Source: Gerris lacustris | Taxonomy: Eukaryota; Arthropoda; Insecta; Hemiptera; Gerridae | Reading direction: 5' to 3' | Assembly (NCBI GenBank): GCA_951217055.1 | Contig: OX578283.1 | Span: 60,517,832 to 60,581,831, forward strand | Length of the DNA: 64,000 nucleotides | Part shown: positions 14,801 to 24,364 of the stretch, in pieces | How positions within the stretch are numbered: position 1 is the first letter of the stretch | Layout of the letters: each line of letters starts with the position of its first letter | Program-made: the position numbers and the translations under genes | The notes under the pieces: generated by a model | Database searches by the model: none | Told to the model about the DNA's origin: nothing | The model's input: only the letters and a program-made list of their open reading frames with translations

Positions 14801-17800
14801 GTAGGGGATGTACTACATTTCTATGGTTTTTCAAAACGGTTTAAGAAAACTGTTTTGGTATTTAAAACCCCATGGAAACGGTGATTTCAAATCGTTCTGG
14901 GTTCAAGGTCACAACAGCAAAATTTTGGTTTTGTATTGAAACTATTTTGAAATAATGGCTTGGAAAGGGGTATTGGATAAAAAAGTAGAATTGAGACATG
15001 CGCAGTATGTATGATGAGCAGAGATGTGACAACCTGACTTAATTATAACTAGTCTGGGGGTTATCAGATTATAATAATTTATTGAGTTTATTGTTGAAAC
15101 TTTCTCATGGAAACACCTTCGGTTTGAAACCTTAACAGTTTTCAAAACGGTTTTGAGAACTAATGGAAACGAAGTAATGGTTTACCAACTTATTCACAGA
15201 TCACAGACCCAAAGATCAGAACTTAGGTTAAGGTAAGACTGCAAAGATGTTTGATCGTATATGGGGGCCTTTAGATGTGCGTTATTATTTATTTACTCAG
15301 TTACCTAATAAAACCATATTTATCATTATTATATTATATATTAGAAAAGTGTTTACTTTATTATTACACCTGAGCTTCAGCATGTTTAGATCTAAATATT
15401 GTAGGTACTTAACATTATACAATTTTTCAGGAAATTCTCAGAGTTAATTTATATAATATGTGTCGTGATGACTTCTTATATCAAAAGAAAAAGGTCTTAA
15501 GAACACTTTGAAAAAAGAGCTTTAAGTATGGGAAAGAATTTGTTTTAATACAACAAGAGTTTGGCCTAAGACCAGGTTCCCTTGTGAATAAGTCTCTCTT
15601 GAAATTAGATTACTTTGTAACCAGAACTTTCCGACTAACTTCGAATTCCCTAACTTCAACTCTTTCCCAACTATAGAGTAAACTTACGATAAACCTTTAA
15701 GATTAGAGATTTCTCGCTCCTTCAGGCTAATGCCCTTAAATCAAAACCCTATTTGGATATCAAATAAAAACGATTTATTTCATTAAGGTTTTTTTTATGA
15801 ATGAATTGGTTTTAGCACCATTTACTAATTGAACGAGAGTTGAGAATTCTTCATTTCAGATATTTCAGATACTGGGATTTAAAAGTACAATAGGATCCCG
15901 TTAATCCGGACACGCGGTAATCCGGAACCCTCGGTAATCCGGACGATCCTCCATGGAGAATGTAAGTCAACAATAAAAATTATATGGCAAATCACTTACG
16001 ATCATCATCACCATTCTCGCTGACTCTGTGCAAAATGATAACTTGAAAAATGTAAATTTACAAGATGTCGTTATCAGTATAGCTAACTGTTGGAAACTGA
16101 TAGGAATGTACAATATATTATTCATTCATATACATATATGTAATTACTTATTTTGTTCATGCTGTAAGTATAATCTATATCTATACATAATGTTAATACA
16201 AATTACAGTATCTATACTTATAGTTTTTTATAGTTTTTTACGTTATTTTATGATTTTATAATCCAGAAATCCCACTAATGCGGACGACCCAGTGACAGAA
16301 TTTGTGCGGATTAACGAGATCCTACTGTATGTGCTTCTAATATATAACAATGGGTTTGTAGTCCATTTAAAAAATTGAACCGAGTTCGTAAGCCAATATA
16401 TAATCAACCCAGCCGTTTCAAAATAGGGGTTCATTTTGTCCTAACTTTTAACCCAATACAGGGGTACCCAACGGGGTCCAGGTGGACCCCTTGGGGGTCT
16501 ATGGAAATTTATAAGGGGTCTATAGTATTTCAGGGATCGTTTGGGGGTCTTTGATAAATTTAAAATGTTTGAAGATTGATTATTTCAAGAATCTAAAAGA
16601 AAAAATTTCGTATCGTTCTACAACGATAATTAAATAATTTCTTAAGCCGTCAACTTCAGTAAATAATGCTGGTGGATTAGAAGCCTCTTACAATATTTCT
16701 TTGTTAATTGCAAAAGTCGGATATTCACCCCCCACTGGTAAAAAATTAATATCGCCCACCAGCAATAAAAAAGGTAATAAAAACAGTTATGAAAATGAAC
16801 CCTGTACCAGGTTTAAAAAGTATTCCGCATTGTAATTATTCCACACAACTTCGTATGAATGAAATGTTAGAAGATACTAAAAAATCCTAAATTTGTGAAT
16901 TGAAAATTAGTACATTTTTTGTGCAGTTTGGTGAATCCACTTTTTTTAGAAACAGCATTTTGATGTTATACCTATGTTCGATATTATAAATCCAGATTAA
17001 GAGAAATTACAGAAGAGTTTCTTTCAGCGAACTGTTACAAATATACACTACAGGTGAACATATATTTGTTTTGATTTTTTTTTTTTTAATTTACACTGAA
17101 CACTTGAAACAATTAAAAGAGATATGTTATGTTAGCTATAGTGACTTTGGAATGATAGGTTATTTCAGGCCAAATTTAAAAAAAAAAATCAATAAATCAC
17201 ACAATGACCACAATAATAAAAATCTAACTATTGGACAATTACAGTATCTATACATCTGAAATGAAGTTTGTATTTGTTGTATGAAATCTTTCAGAGATGC
17301 GATCTTTCAGAGATCTTTCATCTGAGATGCGCATGCGCACTTTAGACAGGGCATGCGCAGAATCCAATGCTCGGCTTGTTTCCTCTGTTCGGTTCTGCAG
17401 TCTGGACGAGGTTTTAGCGTCAGTAATAACTTCTTTTAAATGAATTATTAAAAAATAAAAATAAATAAATATTTGTCAGTTGCTTTTAAAGTGATACGTC
17501 GATAAAGATAAAAATCAAAACAAAAACATTAGGAGCTAAAAGAACGAATAATTTGTTAGTAAAGAAACAATATTAAACATTAGTGGAAAATATGGTCAAT
17601 TCGGATGTTCACAAACTGAAGAACTACACGGTAGAAGGCTACGACGAGTTATATAAACTGTTCGAAGATTTTAAGGAGCAAGAATGCGATGAAGAACCGC
17701 TTATATACGTCTTATTCTTCGGTTCTTTGGTCAAAGAAACAGAAGCGAGTTGGTGCCCGGATTGTCGAAACGCACGTCCAATTATTATAGATTGTCTCGG

Positions 17801-19474
17801 CCAAATACTGCCAAAATTGGCCAATGATATTAACTTTGTGACAGTTATGATTGAGAAGTGGGAATTACAGGATCCGACTAGTTCATTCAAAAAGGACAGG
17901 AAGATTTACTTAGAGCATGTACCGACATTGGTAAGGTGGGACGGTCCTGAACGTTTAGTCGAACGCGAGTGTGAAAACCCAGAATTGCTTGGATTGCTTT
18001 TTGAAGCGGCTATTACACCCACTAATGTTTCCTATTAAAATTAATTAAGCAGAACAATAATTTTGTTTCTTAAATTAATGTCATAATAATTAATTTGATT
18101 AAATGTTTAATTAATTCAGTTGCAGTAATACGCAACTACTGAAAATGTTTAGCCTTAACAAAGAGCAAATTTGAGGAATGTAAAAAATTGCATACTTCTT
18201 CTTTCTAAAAAGTTCTACTACTTAAAAAGTTGACTCGTTAGCATTCCAATGGTTTTACTTAATTTTTCTTAAATAAATAATAATACTATTAGTTCATGGG
18301 AGACAGTCTAAAAATGGTTCTACTATCCTGCAATGATTTTGGAACGAAGTTCTTTAATCCGAAAAAAAAAAAGATCGGTAACAAAAGCGACCGTCACGAA
18401 ATTGGCCGATGACGATAACTTGAGTAAAAATTGACCGATATAGTTGAAATTTGGTGCATATGTTCATTTTACAAATGCCCAGGGCAAGTTGGTGGGACAA
18501 CTTTTTCCGCCCAAACGTTCACGAGCAACGCTTGCATAAACGTGAGCATCAAATGTAAACTGAAATTTCAGGACGGGAAAAGATTCTATCATCACCTATT
18601 CGATGAGACAAAAAATTTATTTTAAAATACAATTTTTTAGTAAAACCAACAACGACAACTCTATGAAGTGATAAAGATCGTTAAAACTATTAAAGTGGAT
18701 CTAAACGTTTAAAATAGATAATACAACATGTTTACCGATATCTTACATTCTAACGAAATGATTTTAATATAACTTCATATTCATCGTATAAAATAAAGTA
18801 CAATTGAAATAGACATGTAAAATTTTAACTTGATACAGGTAGAAGTTTTTATGTAGTGAAGTGATAAATTTTATAATTGTTGAAAAGGAGATGTCCGAAG
18901 TGTGTAGTTAGTAGGTGGAATAGTAAGAATGCAGTGTGGCTCCCCCACTACTAGACTTTTTTTGACAAAAGATATTTGAATGGAATTTTCGGTGAATAAC
19001 CGTAAATCGTTCTTTTATCAAATTAGTTGTTGATGGATTCCGTACCATTTAGGCACTTCTTTAGATTGTTACTCCCCTTATAAAAAAACAGAGGATAGTA
19101 AAAATCAAAAGAAGGTGTACGGAATGTTCTTCTTTAGACTGTTACTCCCCTTATAAATACAGAAGTGTATGATATTCTTTTGTCCCATAGTACATTAGAC
19201 TAAACATCCCTTTGTCACAATAGTTATTTAGTCAGTCATTTATATTCCAAAAATACATAGGGGAGTAACAATCTAAAGAAGTGTCAACATTTAAATAAAA
19301 GATAAAGATAACAAAAAAAGGATACTGTAATTCGAAGAAGTTATCCGGCATTGAACACTGTGGACTGAAGTACGCTTTCGATATGAAATCTTCAGTATTA
19401 TAAACAATTTCTTCTTCCTCCTCCACTTCTTCGGTAGTATCATTTTCCGATGGTTTATCAGGTCCCTGAACCAT
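1482..19474 (-). CDS. CFAP44: CFAP44-like cilia and flagella WD40 protein, N-terminal part (partial, 8 coding exons)
   Basis: Coding exons, high to low coordinate: 19474-19326, 13592-13433, 12921-12782, 9424-9261, 7191-7061, 5127-4980, 3708-3512, 1847-1482. They total 1455 nt (485 codons), have AG/GT borders and agree in phase at every junction. The N-terminus is acidic (a run of Glu near residues 15-22). It is followed by the segment [14 protein letters not shown], which resembles the start of CFAP44/WDR52. WD40-type blades follow, including [30 protein letters not shown] and [11 protein letters not shown]. The vertebrate protein has well over 1,500 residues, so most of the gene lies beyond the left edge. 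In other organisms CFAP44 belongs to the tether/tetherhead complex of inner dynein arm f in motile axonemes and is needed for sperm flagella; that role is inferred here. Intron 1 (5.7 kb) carries a complete gene on the other strand. The donor of exon 1 (GTATCC) is weak, but joining there restores the expected His and the reading phase. Family assignment is by recognition, without a database search. Confidence 0.82.
1990..2935. repeat. 114-bp minisatellite array in CFAP44 intron 7
   Basis: The phrase CCTCAAGGATTTCCTC recurs at about 2192, 2298, 2412, 2526, 2641, 2744 and 2859, giving a unit of about 114 bases (103-115) in seven or more copies. The two last units share a longer insert that ends in AACGAAACATAC near 2700 and 2910. 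Long apparent frames across it are by-products of the repeat period, which is a multiple of 3. Confidence 0.85.
4075..4632 (-). mobile_element. tRNA-derived SINE with internal tandem expansion
   Basis: Read on the minus strand, the head (about 4632-4545) has an A-box-like GTGGCCGAGGGGC segment and the B-box GGGTTCGATCCCG (4547-4559), as in a Leu/Ser-type tRNA, but without a pairing acceptor stem. The body contains three tandem 103-110-base units (about 4240-4545, phrase GTGTCCCTCGCC), each with a decayed B-box-like segment. The tail (4075-4260) recurs at 32245-32400, which defines a family. It lies in CFAP44 intron 6 (3709-4979); nothing else is seen there. Confidence 0.65.
5128..7060. other. 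CFAP44 intron 5: short repeats only
   Basis: Contains a (GTTA)n microsatellite at about 5858-5895 and a short repeat around TTTACCGCACTC at about 6580-6640. A 40-base segment near 5528 (CTACACACTATACGATCGCCGG) is related to the array at 49310-49740. No exon or transposase was recognised. Confidence 0.5.
7930..8720. repeat. Minisatellite with 117-bp higher-order period in CFAP44 intron 4
   Basis: Pyrimidine-rich units of about 40-60 bases alternate CACTGCTAGCACTAGCAC with TTCGTTCTTCCTAATCAC. A longer segment starting at 8144 is repeated almost exactly at 8261, giving a 117-base higher-order unit. The array drifts at both edges. A 115-codon frame across it is a repeat artefact. Confidence 0.85.
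8815..9135. other. G-rich tract and GC-rich island in CFAP44 intron 4
   Basis: A G run at about 8856-8866 is followed by about 200 bases (8930-9130) that are far more GC-rich than the surroundings and contain CGTCGTTTCG and GGCGGTAAGCGG-type segments. Exons 4 and 5 join in phase without it, so it is not needed as coding sequence. It may be a transposon terminus or a CpG-rich regulatory patch; I cannot tell which. Confidence 0.35.
9590..9775. repeat. Foldback repeat with paired hammerhead-like motifs (intron 3)
   Basis: Inverted arms (about 9600-9680 and 9695-9770) flank a short loop. Each arm carries, read outward, a CTGAAGA-type core, an imperfect stem, then GCGAAACGTCGG. The minus-strand copy (9612-9656) has all core bases intact. 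The plus-strand copy reads CTGAAAA, with one core base changed. Details are under findings. Confidence 0.7.
10195..12130. mobile_element. 1.9-kb inverted-repeat element in CFAP44 intron 3
   Basis: The arm at about 10195-10440 matches the reverse complement of about 11795-12125. Examples are TTAGCTCTAGGGTACAG against CTGTACCCTAGAGCT, and CTAGCGGACCAAATGGTAA against its complement near 11800. The interior has three diverged copies of a 170-190-base unit (about 11050-11470, CGCTTCCTATGGCTCGGA) and a 37-bp palindromic array (11605-11745). No transposase was seen, so it appears non-autonomous; superfamily unknown. Confidence 0.7.
11605..11745. repeat. Four 37-bp repeats, each with a perfect hairpin
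   Basis: The phrase CCAAACTGTAGTTTGG (7-base arms) recurs every 37 bases at about 11610, 11647, 11684 and 11720, separated by AAAACCTGCTGTTGGGGTTT. It lies inside the inverted-repeat element. Confidence 0.85.
14231..14754. mobile_element. MITE with AGGGTCCGTAGGC termini (CFAP44 intron 1)
   Basis: The left end GGGTCCGTAGGC (14231) and right end GCCTACGGACCC (ending 14754) are inverted. The left subterminal part is rich in GTCTGTCCGTCC and has TTTGAAATTTGGCATG, a phrase also found in the 21190/52090 repeat family. No coding capacity. Confidence 0.7.
14812..15178. mobile_element. MITE with CAAAACGGTTT subterminal inverted repeats
   Basis: The left arm (TTCAAAACGGTTTAAGAAAACTG near 14827, then CCATGGAAAC) is mirrored at about 15112-15175 (GTTTTCAAAACGGTTTTGAG and ATGGAAACGAAG). 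About 370 bases, no coding sequence. Confidence 0.55.
15888..16328. mobile_element. pogo/Tigger-type MITE with TA target duplication
   Basis: The left end reads CAATAGGATCCCGTTAATCC. The right end, reversed, reads CAGTAGGATCTCGTTAATCC. TA dinucleotides flank both ends (15886-15887 and 16329-16330). The ATCCGGA-rich terminus is typical of pogo/Tigger elements of the Tc1-mariner superfamily. It is 441 bases long without a transposase. Confidence 0.8.
16465..16990 (+). pseudogene. hAT (ZBED/SCAND3-like) transposase fragment
   Basis: A CAGGGGTACCCAACGGGGTC terminus at about 16458 looks like a hAT end. Downstream, plus-strand peptide pieces read [20 protein letters not shown] (about 16662-16720), then RMNEMLED (about 16855) and [17 protein letters not shown] (about 16893-16943). 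They match the linker and first RNase H-fold part of ZBED5/SCAND3-type hAT transposases. Stops interrupt the frame, the aspartate motif is eroded (FGEST where the family has LDEST) and the rest is missing. A dead element in CFAP44 intron 1. Confidence 0.65.
17328..17359. promoter_or_regulatory. Pair of NRF1-type palindromic sites upstream of TXNDC17
   Basis: The palindrome TGCGCATGCGCA lies at 17328-17339 and a second site, GCATGCGCA, at 17351-17359. The consensus for NRF1 (erect wing in flies) is YGCGCAYGCGCR. The sites stand about 235-265 bases before the TXNDC17 ATG in an otherwise AT-rich intron, a typical core-promoter position for housekeeping genes. Binding is inferred from the sequence match only. 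Confidence 0.6.
17592..18038 (+). CDS. TXNDC17: Thioredoxin domain-containing protein 17 (TRP14-like), intronless
   Basis: Single open frame of 148 codons plus stop. The frame is open upstream to 17583 but only from a GTG; the first ATG is at 17592, in an A-rich context. The active site WCPDC (W54, C55, C58) is the signature that separates TXNDC17/TRP14 from classical WCGPC thioredoxins. The cis-proline loop reads VPTLVRW (P111), and the tail motif [16 protein letters not shown] matches the family's C-terminal helix. The usual length is about 123 residues; the extra residues lie mostly at the N-terminus and around residues 70-80. Known members are cytosolic disulphide reductases fed by thioredoxin reductase, acting on cystine, dynein light chain and persulphides. 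The gene sits wholly in intron 1 of CFAP44, antisense to it, with paired NRF1-like sites about 250 bases upstream. Lack of introns could mean an old retrocopy or intron loss. The catalytic residues are intact, so it looks functional. Confidence 0.93.
   Translation: MVNSDVHKLKNYTVEGYDELYKLFEDFKEQECDEEPLIYVLFFGSLVKETEASWCPDCRNARPIIIDCLGQILPKLANDINFVTVMIEKWELQDPTSSFKKDRKIYLEHVPTLVRWDGPERLVERECENPELLGLLFEAAITPTNVSY
18271..18280 (+). terminator. Candidate polyadenylation signal of TXNDC17
   Basis: An AATAAA overlaps a short AAATAAATAA run about 235 bases after the TXNDC17 stop, the first good hexamer downstream. It lies before the repeat that starts near 18405. The assignment rests on position only. 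Confidence 0.4.
18405..18875 (+). repeat. Dispersed 470-bp repeat, family B copy 1
   Basis: The unit runs from TTGACCGATATAGTTGAAATT through AACGTGAGC, GGACGGGAAAAGATTCTA and AGTAAAACCAACAACGACA to TACAATTGAAATAGACATG. The same succession occurs at 58552-59010 (plus), 30855-31345 (minus) and partly at 23580-23830. No coding capacity; superfamily unknown. Confidence 0.75.
19054..19283. mobile_element. MITE with CACTTCTTTAGATTGTTACT ends, next to CFAP44 exon 1
   Basis: The left terminal repeat CACTTCTTTAGATTGTTACT (19054) is mirrored by AGTAACAATCTAAAGAAGTG ending at 19283. The left repeat is duplicated internally near 19131. The element stops about 42 bases from the donor of CFAP44 exon 1. 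Other copies are at 35156-35389 and 44506-45320. Confidence 0.8.
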
Positions 19475-20144
19475 TTTCCTTCAAAACGACCTTCACAGAA
19501 TCCAATGTAAACCTTGTTTAGAGGTGTTATACCACACAGCTTGTGAAACAAAGAAAACACTAAAGTATAAGGGTAAAAGCAGTAAAATATTTACTTTCCC
19601 CTGGTTTATGGGGAATAACAAAACATGATTCGTTCACCAAAGCAACCCTACCTTTATAGATCTAACTTGCTACCTCCCACGTGTTATTCAAAATGTCCCG
19701 CTTCTCTACCAGTTGAGTTAAATCTTCTTCTACACTTCCTCCTTATCCGAAACAAAACTACGAATTAAACAAGTCACGTATATAAATAATAAATCAAATT
19801 GTTTACAATTTACTTCTTAATTGTCATTACTTTTAAATGAAAATGGGATGTGAGGTAAAGACTGGCATTAAATGTCTTGCTAATGTTTTTAGCTATTTAA
19901 AAAACCAGTATATTTTCTTGATCTAGAATATTTAGGTAAAACATATACTGAAGACTAACTTAAACTTTCACTTATAAACCTATTTTAGAACATAGGTAAT
20001 TGATTCACTCTAGAAAATAATTATAAAGATCACGTAAATTCACCCAAAACGTTATCGTACCCCTAACTTACTACATTTATAGCTTGCTAAAATTCCTTTG
20101 AGTGTCAGGGCCGTCTAGGGGACAAGCTTAACCGGGCTTGTTTA

Positions 20145-20360
20145 AAGCCTATAGATCAAACCTGCTCTTTAGGTTTCGGTTTCAAAACCTATAAATCACA
20201 CCTACTCTTTAGGTGTGAAAACCCATTAATGACACCAACTCTTTAAGTGTGAAAACCCATAGATCACCCCAACACTTTAGGTGTCAAAACCTATAAATCA
20301 CACCTACTTTTTAGGTGGGAAAACCTATAAATCAGACTTACTCTTTGGGTGTGAAAACCC
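20145..20360. repeat. 34-bp tandem array, each unit a small hairpin
   Basis: Six to seven units have the core CACACCTACTCTTTAGGTGTG, which pairs CACACCTA with TAGGTGTG around CTCTT, joined by AAAACCTATAAAT. The period measured at the loop is 34 bases (about 20205, 20239, 20273, 20307, 20341); the first unit is 40. Not a CRISPR array, because spacers are as repetitive as the arms. Confidence 0.85.
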
Positions 20361-21189
20361 AGTGGCGCATATAGGTTTAAATTTCGGAGGGGGGCAGGAT
20401 TTAGATTTGGGATTTGGTGGGGGGGGGGCACTACCGGGGGTCTCGGGGGTATGGGATATGGAATAATTTTGAAAATTTGGTCTCTGAAAACACTGTTTTA
20501 AGCATAGTTTTTATGAAAATTGTAGCATTCTTTCTTCTCCAAAACCTTTCTTTTTTTTTTATAAAGTTTAGCCCAAAAATAAAACAAATCGAATTAAAAG
20601 CTAAAAGTCTCTTTAGCGAGTGGGGGAATTTGGGGGGCCCCTGACAAGTGGTAAGTTGTAAGTATTTCTGAAGGATTGTACATTAAACATTATTGTAAAT
20701 AGCTCTTTTTTATTGTAACCAAACATTTAATAATAAAAATACCTCTGACTCACCAAATACATTAATTTAAGCCTACTAAAAATTTTACTTTTCAATAGGA
20801 GACATTTTTTATAGCTTTTATACTTTTGTTTTTCAATATCTGCGACTTATCATTCTTTATAACTTATAATTGTTAGTAAAACGTAATTATTACCTCTTTA
20901 ATTCTAGATTATCGAATAAAGGATATTTATAAATAACGACACAGTGTTTAAAATTCAATAATCTTCATTTTATATGATCTGATTCATGTTAATATCTTAT
21001 TATTATTTGTTCTTCTTTGTACGAGTTTATAAAAATATTGTTTTGAGTGAAATAAATCATCTTCATAAGTCCTATTACAAATTGTTTAAATGTTTAAATT
21101 TTAGTTCTAAATATGTACTTCCTATTATTGTTGACATCTTTAAAAAAATGATTTCTTGTATTTTACTTTCCGTAAGTATATAGAAAAAG

Positions 21190-22265
21190 TATTGTTATCA
21201 CCCAAAATATCCGAAAACGAGATTTCAACGGAAGTATCCGTTTTGGGTGTTTTTAAGACGAATTGAGTGGTTTTTAGCTGGATGTCAGTCTGTCTGTCAG
21301 TGCGTCTGTCTGTCTGTCTGTGTCACGCATAACTCCCACAGTTTTTAAGCTAGATAATTGAAACTTGATACAAAAATCACTCCATACACGTAGTTGTGGT
21401 GCACGGAAAATCAGGAAAAATTTGAAAAAAAAATCGAAAAGCGGTCCGATCGGGTTGAAATTTGGCCCGAATGTACCTCTCTGTATGACAAACAAGCCCA
21501 CCGAATTTCATTTTAAAATTAGCCGCCATTTTGAAATTATCAATTTTTTAATTTTGAAACTTTGACGGTTTGATAACCAAAGTATATAAATACGTTTTTG
21601 ACATTATAGCATATCGTTACAACCGATAAAAAGTAAGGAACCAATATAAATAATCCCGATGAAATTCCATTAATTAATTAAGGCCGATTTACACGTATTA
21701 AGTTGTTAAGTGATTAACTAAATTTTAAGTGACTAAATTTTTAGAAAGCGTTTACACGTATTCACATTTAATATTTAGTTAAGCTGTTTAGTTGACTAAT
21801 AATAGACGCCGAACAACGTGTTCAAGTCATAAATACTGTCTTAAAAATGATTTTAAATAAGATTTTGGACGAAATTAAGTATGTATTTGTAAATAATATA
21901 TAAATTTTGTCGAATAAAACTTTTTTAAATAATATATAAACAAAGATCTGCAAATCTATAAGCGAGGTTTCGCCAAACTTGTGCATTTAACTAAATTGCG
22001 CATGTCCAGTGATTAGCCACGCCCACCTACTAAACAGAAAAATTGAAAAAAATCTCATCTACTTGTTTAGTTGCACGCTAAATTTTAACTTGCAACATAT
22101 TACTAAATTCACTGTTTACATGCATTAAGTCACTTAAAATTTAGTTAATCACTTAACAACTTAATACGTGTAAATCGGCCTTAAGTGCGATACTTAAGTT
22201 TGTTTACATCTGTCAAAATACCGCCAAAATTCAAATAAGAAATAAAAATAATGTATAATTCTTTT
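21190..22265 (+). repeat. Dispersed repeat family E, copy 1, split by a MITE
   Basis: Its phrases are GAAGTATCCGTTTTGGGTGT, GTCTGTCTGTCTG, CGGTCCGATCGGGTTGAAAT, ACCTCTCTGTATGACAAACA and GAAATTCCATTAATTA. The last part (ACATCTGTCAAAATACCGCC) resumes after the MITE at 21680-22186. Uninterrupted relatives are at 52090-52700 (plus) and 24365-25020 (minus). Confidence 0.75.
21680..22186. mobile_element. MITE with TTAA target site and long terminal inverted repeats
   Basis: The left end GGCCGATTTACACGTATTAA continues into GTTGTTAAGTGATTAAC. The right end is its reverse complement (TTAATACGTGTAAATCGGCC), with about 50 matching bases. TTAA abuts both ends, which suggests piggyBac-type integration, although the GGCC..TTTACAC terminus also resembles Harbinger ends. 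Confidence 0.75.
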
Positions 22266-24364
22266 TTGAAAAATGATAATGGCCTCCGAAGTGAGCAAAA
22301 GTTCCAGAGTACCCCGTACCCGATTTTTTTTTTATTTATTTTTGATTTTTTCGTAGTATATAATAATAATTCCTGTTGTTTAGATCAGAATAAGGTTATT
22401 ACTTAGGGATACATTCCAACACTTTTTCATCTATACAGTGTAGTGTATTAATCTAATAGATAAAAAATGATAAGAGACGTAGAGGGGCCCCCACTAAAAG
22501 TTTGCGATGGGGCCCCAAAACCTTACCTCCGCTACTCGGAGGGCCCCTCCTCCTCCCTACACATCCTTCTCGACCCCGGAAGTTCACTATCAGTTCCGTT
22601 TTTACTTCTATTTTCAGCTGTCAATTGTTGCTGCAGTGTTTAGTAAATAAATTAGTGGAATTTATTTATTAAAAATATTTTATCGAAATTTATATTACAT
22701 TTTATTTTTTAACTAGGATTATAGTCCAGTCAATAAGTAAAAATCATTACAAAAGGTCGGGTATCTACAATTTTTGGATACGTTGTTGGGACCAATGCCA
22801 CTAGTGTAGAGTTGGGTGGGGGGGGGGGGCTTCGGATCTAAACTGACCGCGAAAATCCTCCAATTCGACGGGGGGGGGGAAAAAGTGCCCTGTAGAGGTA
22901 TAAAAAATAATAATTATAAAAGTAATAATAAAAGAACGCACAAAGAAAGCCCAAGTACCTTGAATAATAAAAGGGGGTTTATTAACAATTAAAACAATAA
23001 AGATAACATGTAATATTGACCTGGTGTGTGTGGTGAGGTGTAGAGTTTGAGTCTGCATTCGTCAGCAAACTGGCTCGGGCGATACTGCTGGCTCTTGAGA
23101 CGAATATAATATGTCCGGGCGGACATACAAGGAAGAACTGGAAATATGTGGTGGCTTGGTGAACTGGATGGAAAATAATTTATCCGGGCAGATATATCAC
23201 TTCCACAAACTCACTTCCATTTCATGTGACTGGCAAAAAGGAACTGCTCTGGCCAGGTTGGCCAATACAAAATAAATATAAAAATAAACTATACAAAGAT
23301 CTGTAAGAAATATGAAGGTTCTAAACAAAGATTAGCTCACATAGGGGGACACACACAGCTGTGCCCCCAAACAAATGAACATATTTAATATAAAATAAAA
23401 AAATATACTTTTCCTTTAACATATTATAATAAAATAAAATATAAATAAATAATATATACATATAAATAAAATAAACTGTGGCTTTAACAACTAGTAAAAA
23501 AACCAAGTTTGCAGAAAAAAAATCCTGTCCCAGCAGAGTTATTAATTATCTCTGATGCTATGTATCGAGGTGTAAAAGTAGTTATTGGCAACATTGAAAT
23601 TTGGTATACCTGTTCCTTTTATTAGTCCTCAGACTAAGTTCAGTCCTTACAACCCTCTCGCGAACGTAATTTTAAAATTTAAGATTGGAATTTTAGATCG
23701 GGAAAGATTCTATATTTATCTAGATTCTTTGAGACAAACATTTTTTTCGATTACTTTTTTTTTTTAGTAAAACCAACAGAGGCGCAGCTATGAAGTGTTA
23801 AAGATAACCAAATTTATTTAATTACATCACGTTTTAAAAAGATAAAATAAAGTAGAAAAAAATGATAAATAAAGAAGTTGTAGAAAAGTTTAACCTCTAC
23901 AATATTGATAATTACTTTTGCTCTCCGATGAATATAGGCACAGAGATATTGAGCAAAACCAAAAAAAGAACGAAACTGTCTACGTTTTTTCGATTTAACT
24001 CTGCTTGTACAAGGTTTCCTTTTCTGCAAACTTGGAATTTTACTAGTGGCATTGGTCCTAACAACATATCCAAAAATTGTAGATACCCGATCTTTCGCAA
24101 GGAAGACTATATTTTATGACCTTATATTGACTGGACTAATACCCTATACTATTTTTATTTTTAGCCTAAATACTATCAGCCAATTTCCCTTGAACTCAAA
24201 ACATTTGGCGTACTTATTTTTTTTGTTAATTCACGAAACTAAAATATTTTTAAAATGTACCAATTTATTTTACTGGCTACTAAAATAAAACAATAATCTT
24301 TTATATAATGTACAACTTTTAATAATAAAATATTATTCAAATATAATTTCATACAAAATAAAAA

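Larger units (their letters stand above)
20361..22560. other. Composite repeat block between CFAP44 and the DHHC gene
   Basis: It opens with AGTGGCGCATATAGG and G-rich runs (20361-20640) and closes with an inverted G/C-rich end (CCTCCGCTACT near 22528), so the whole may be one degraded element hosting insertions. Inside are a family E repeat (21190-21679 and 22187-22265) and a MITE (21680-22186). No gene. Confidence 0.45.
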
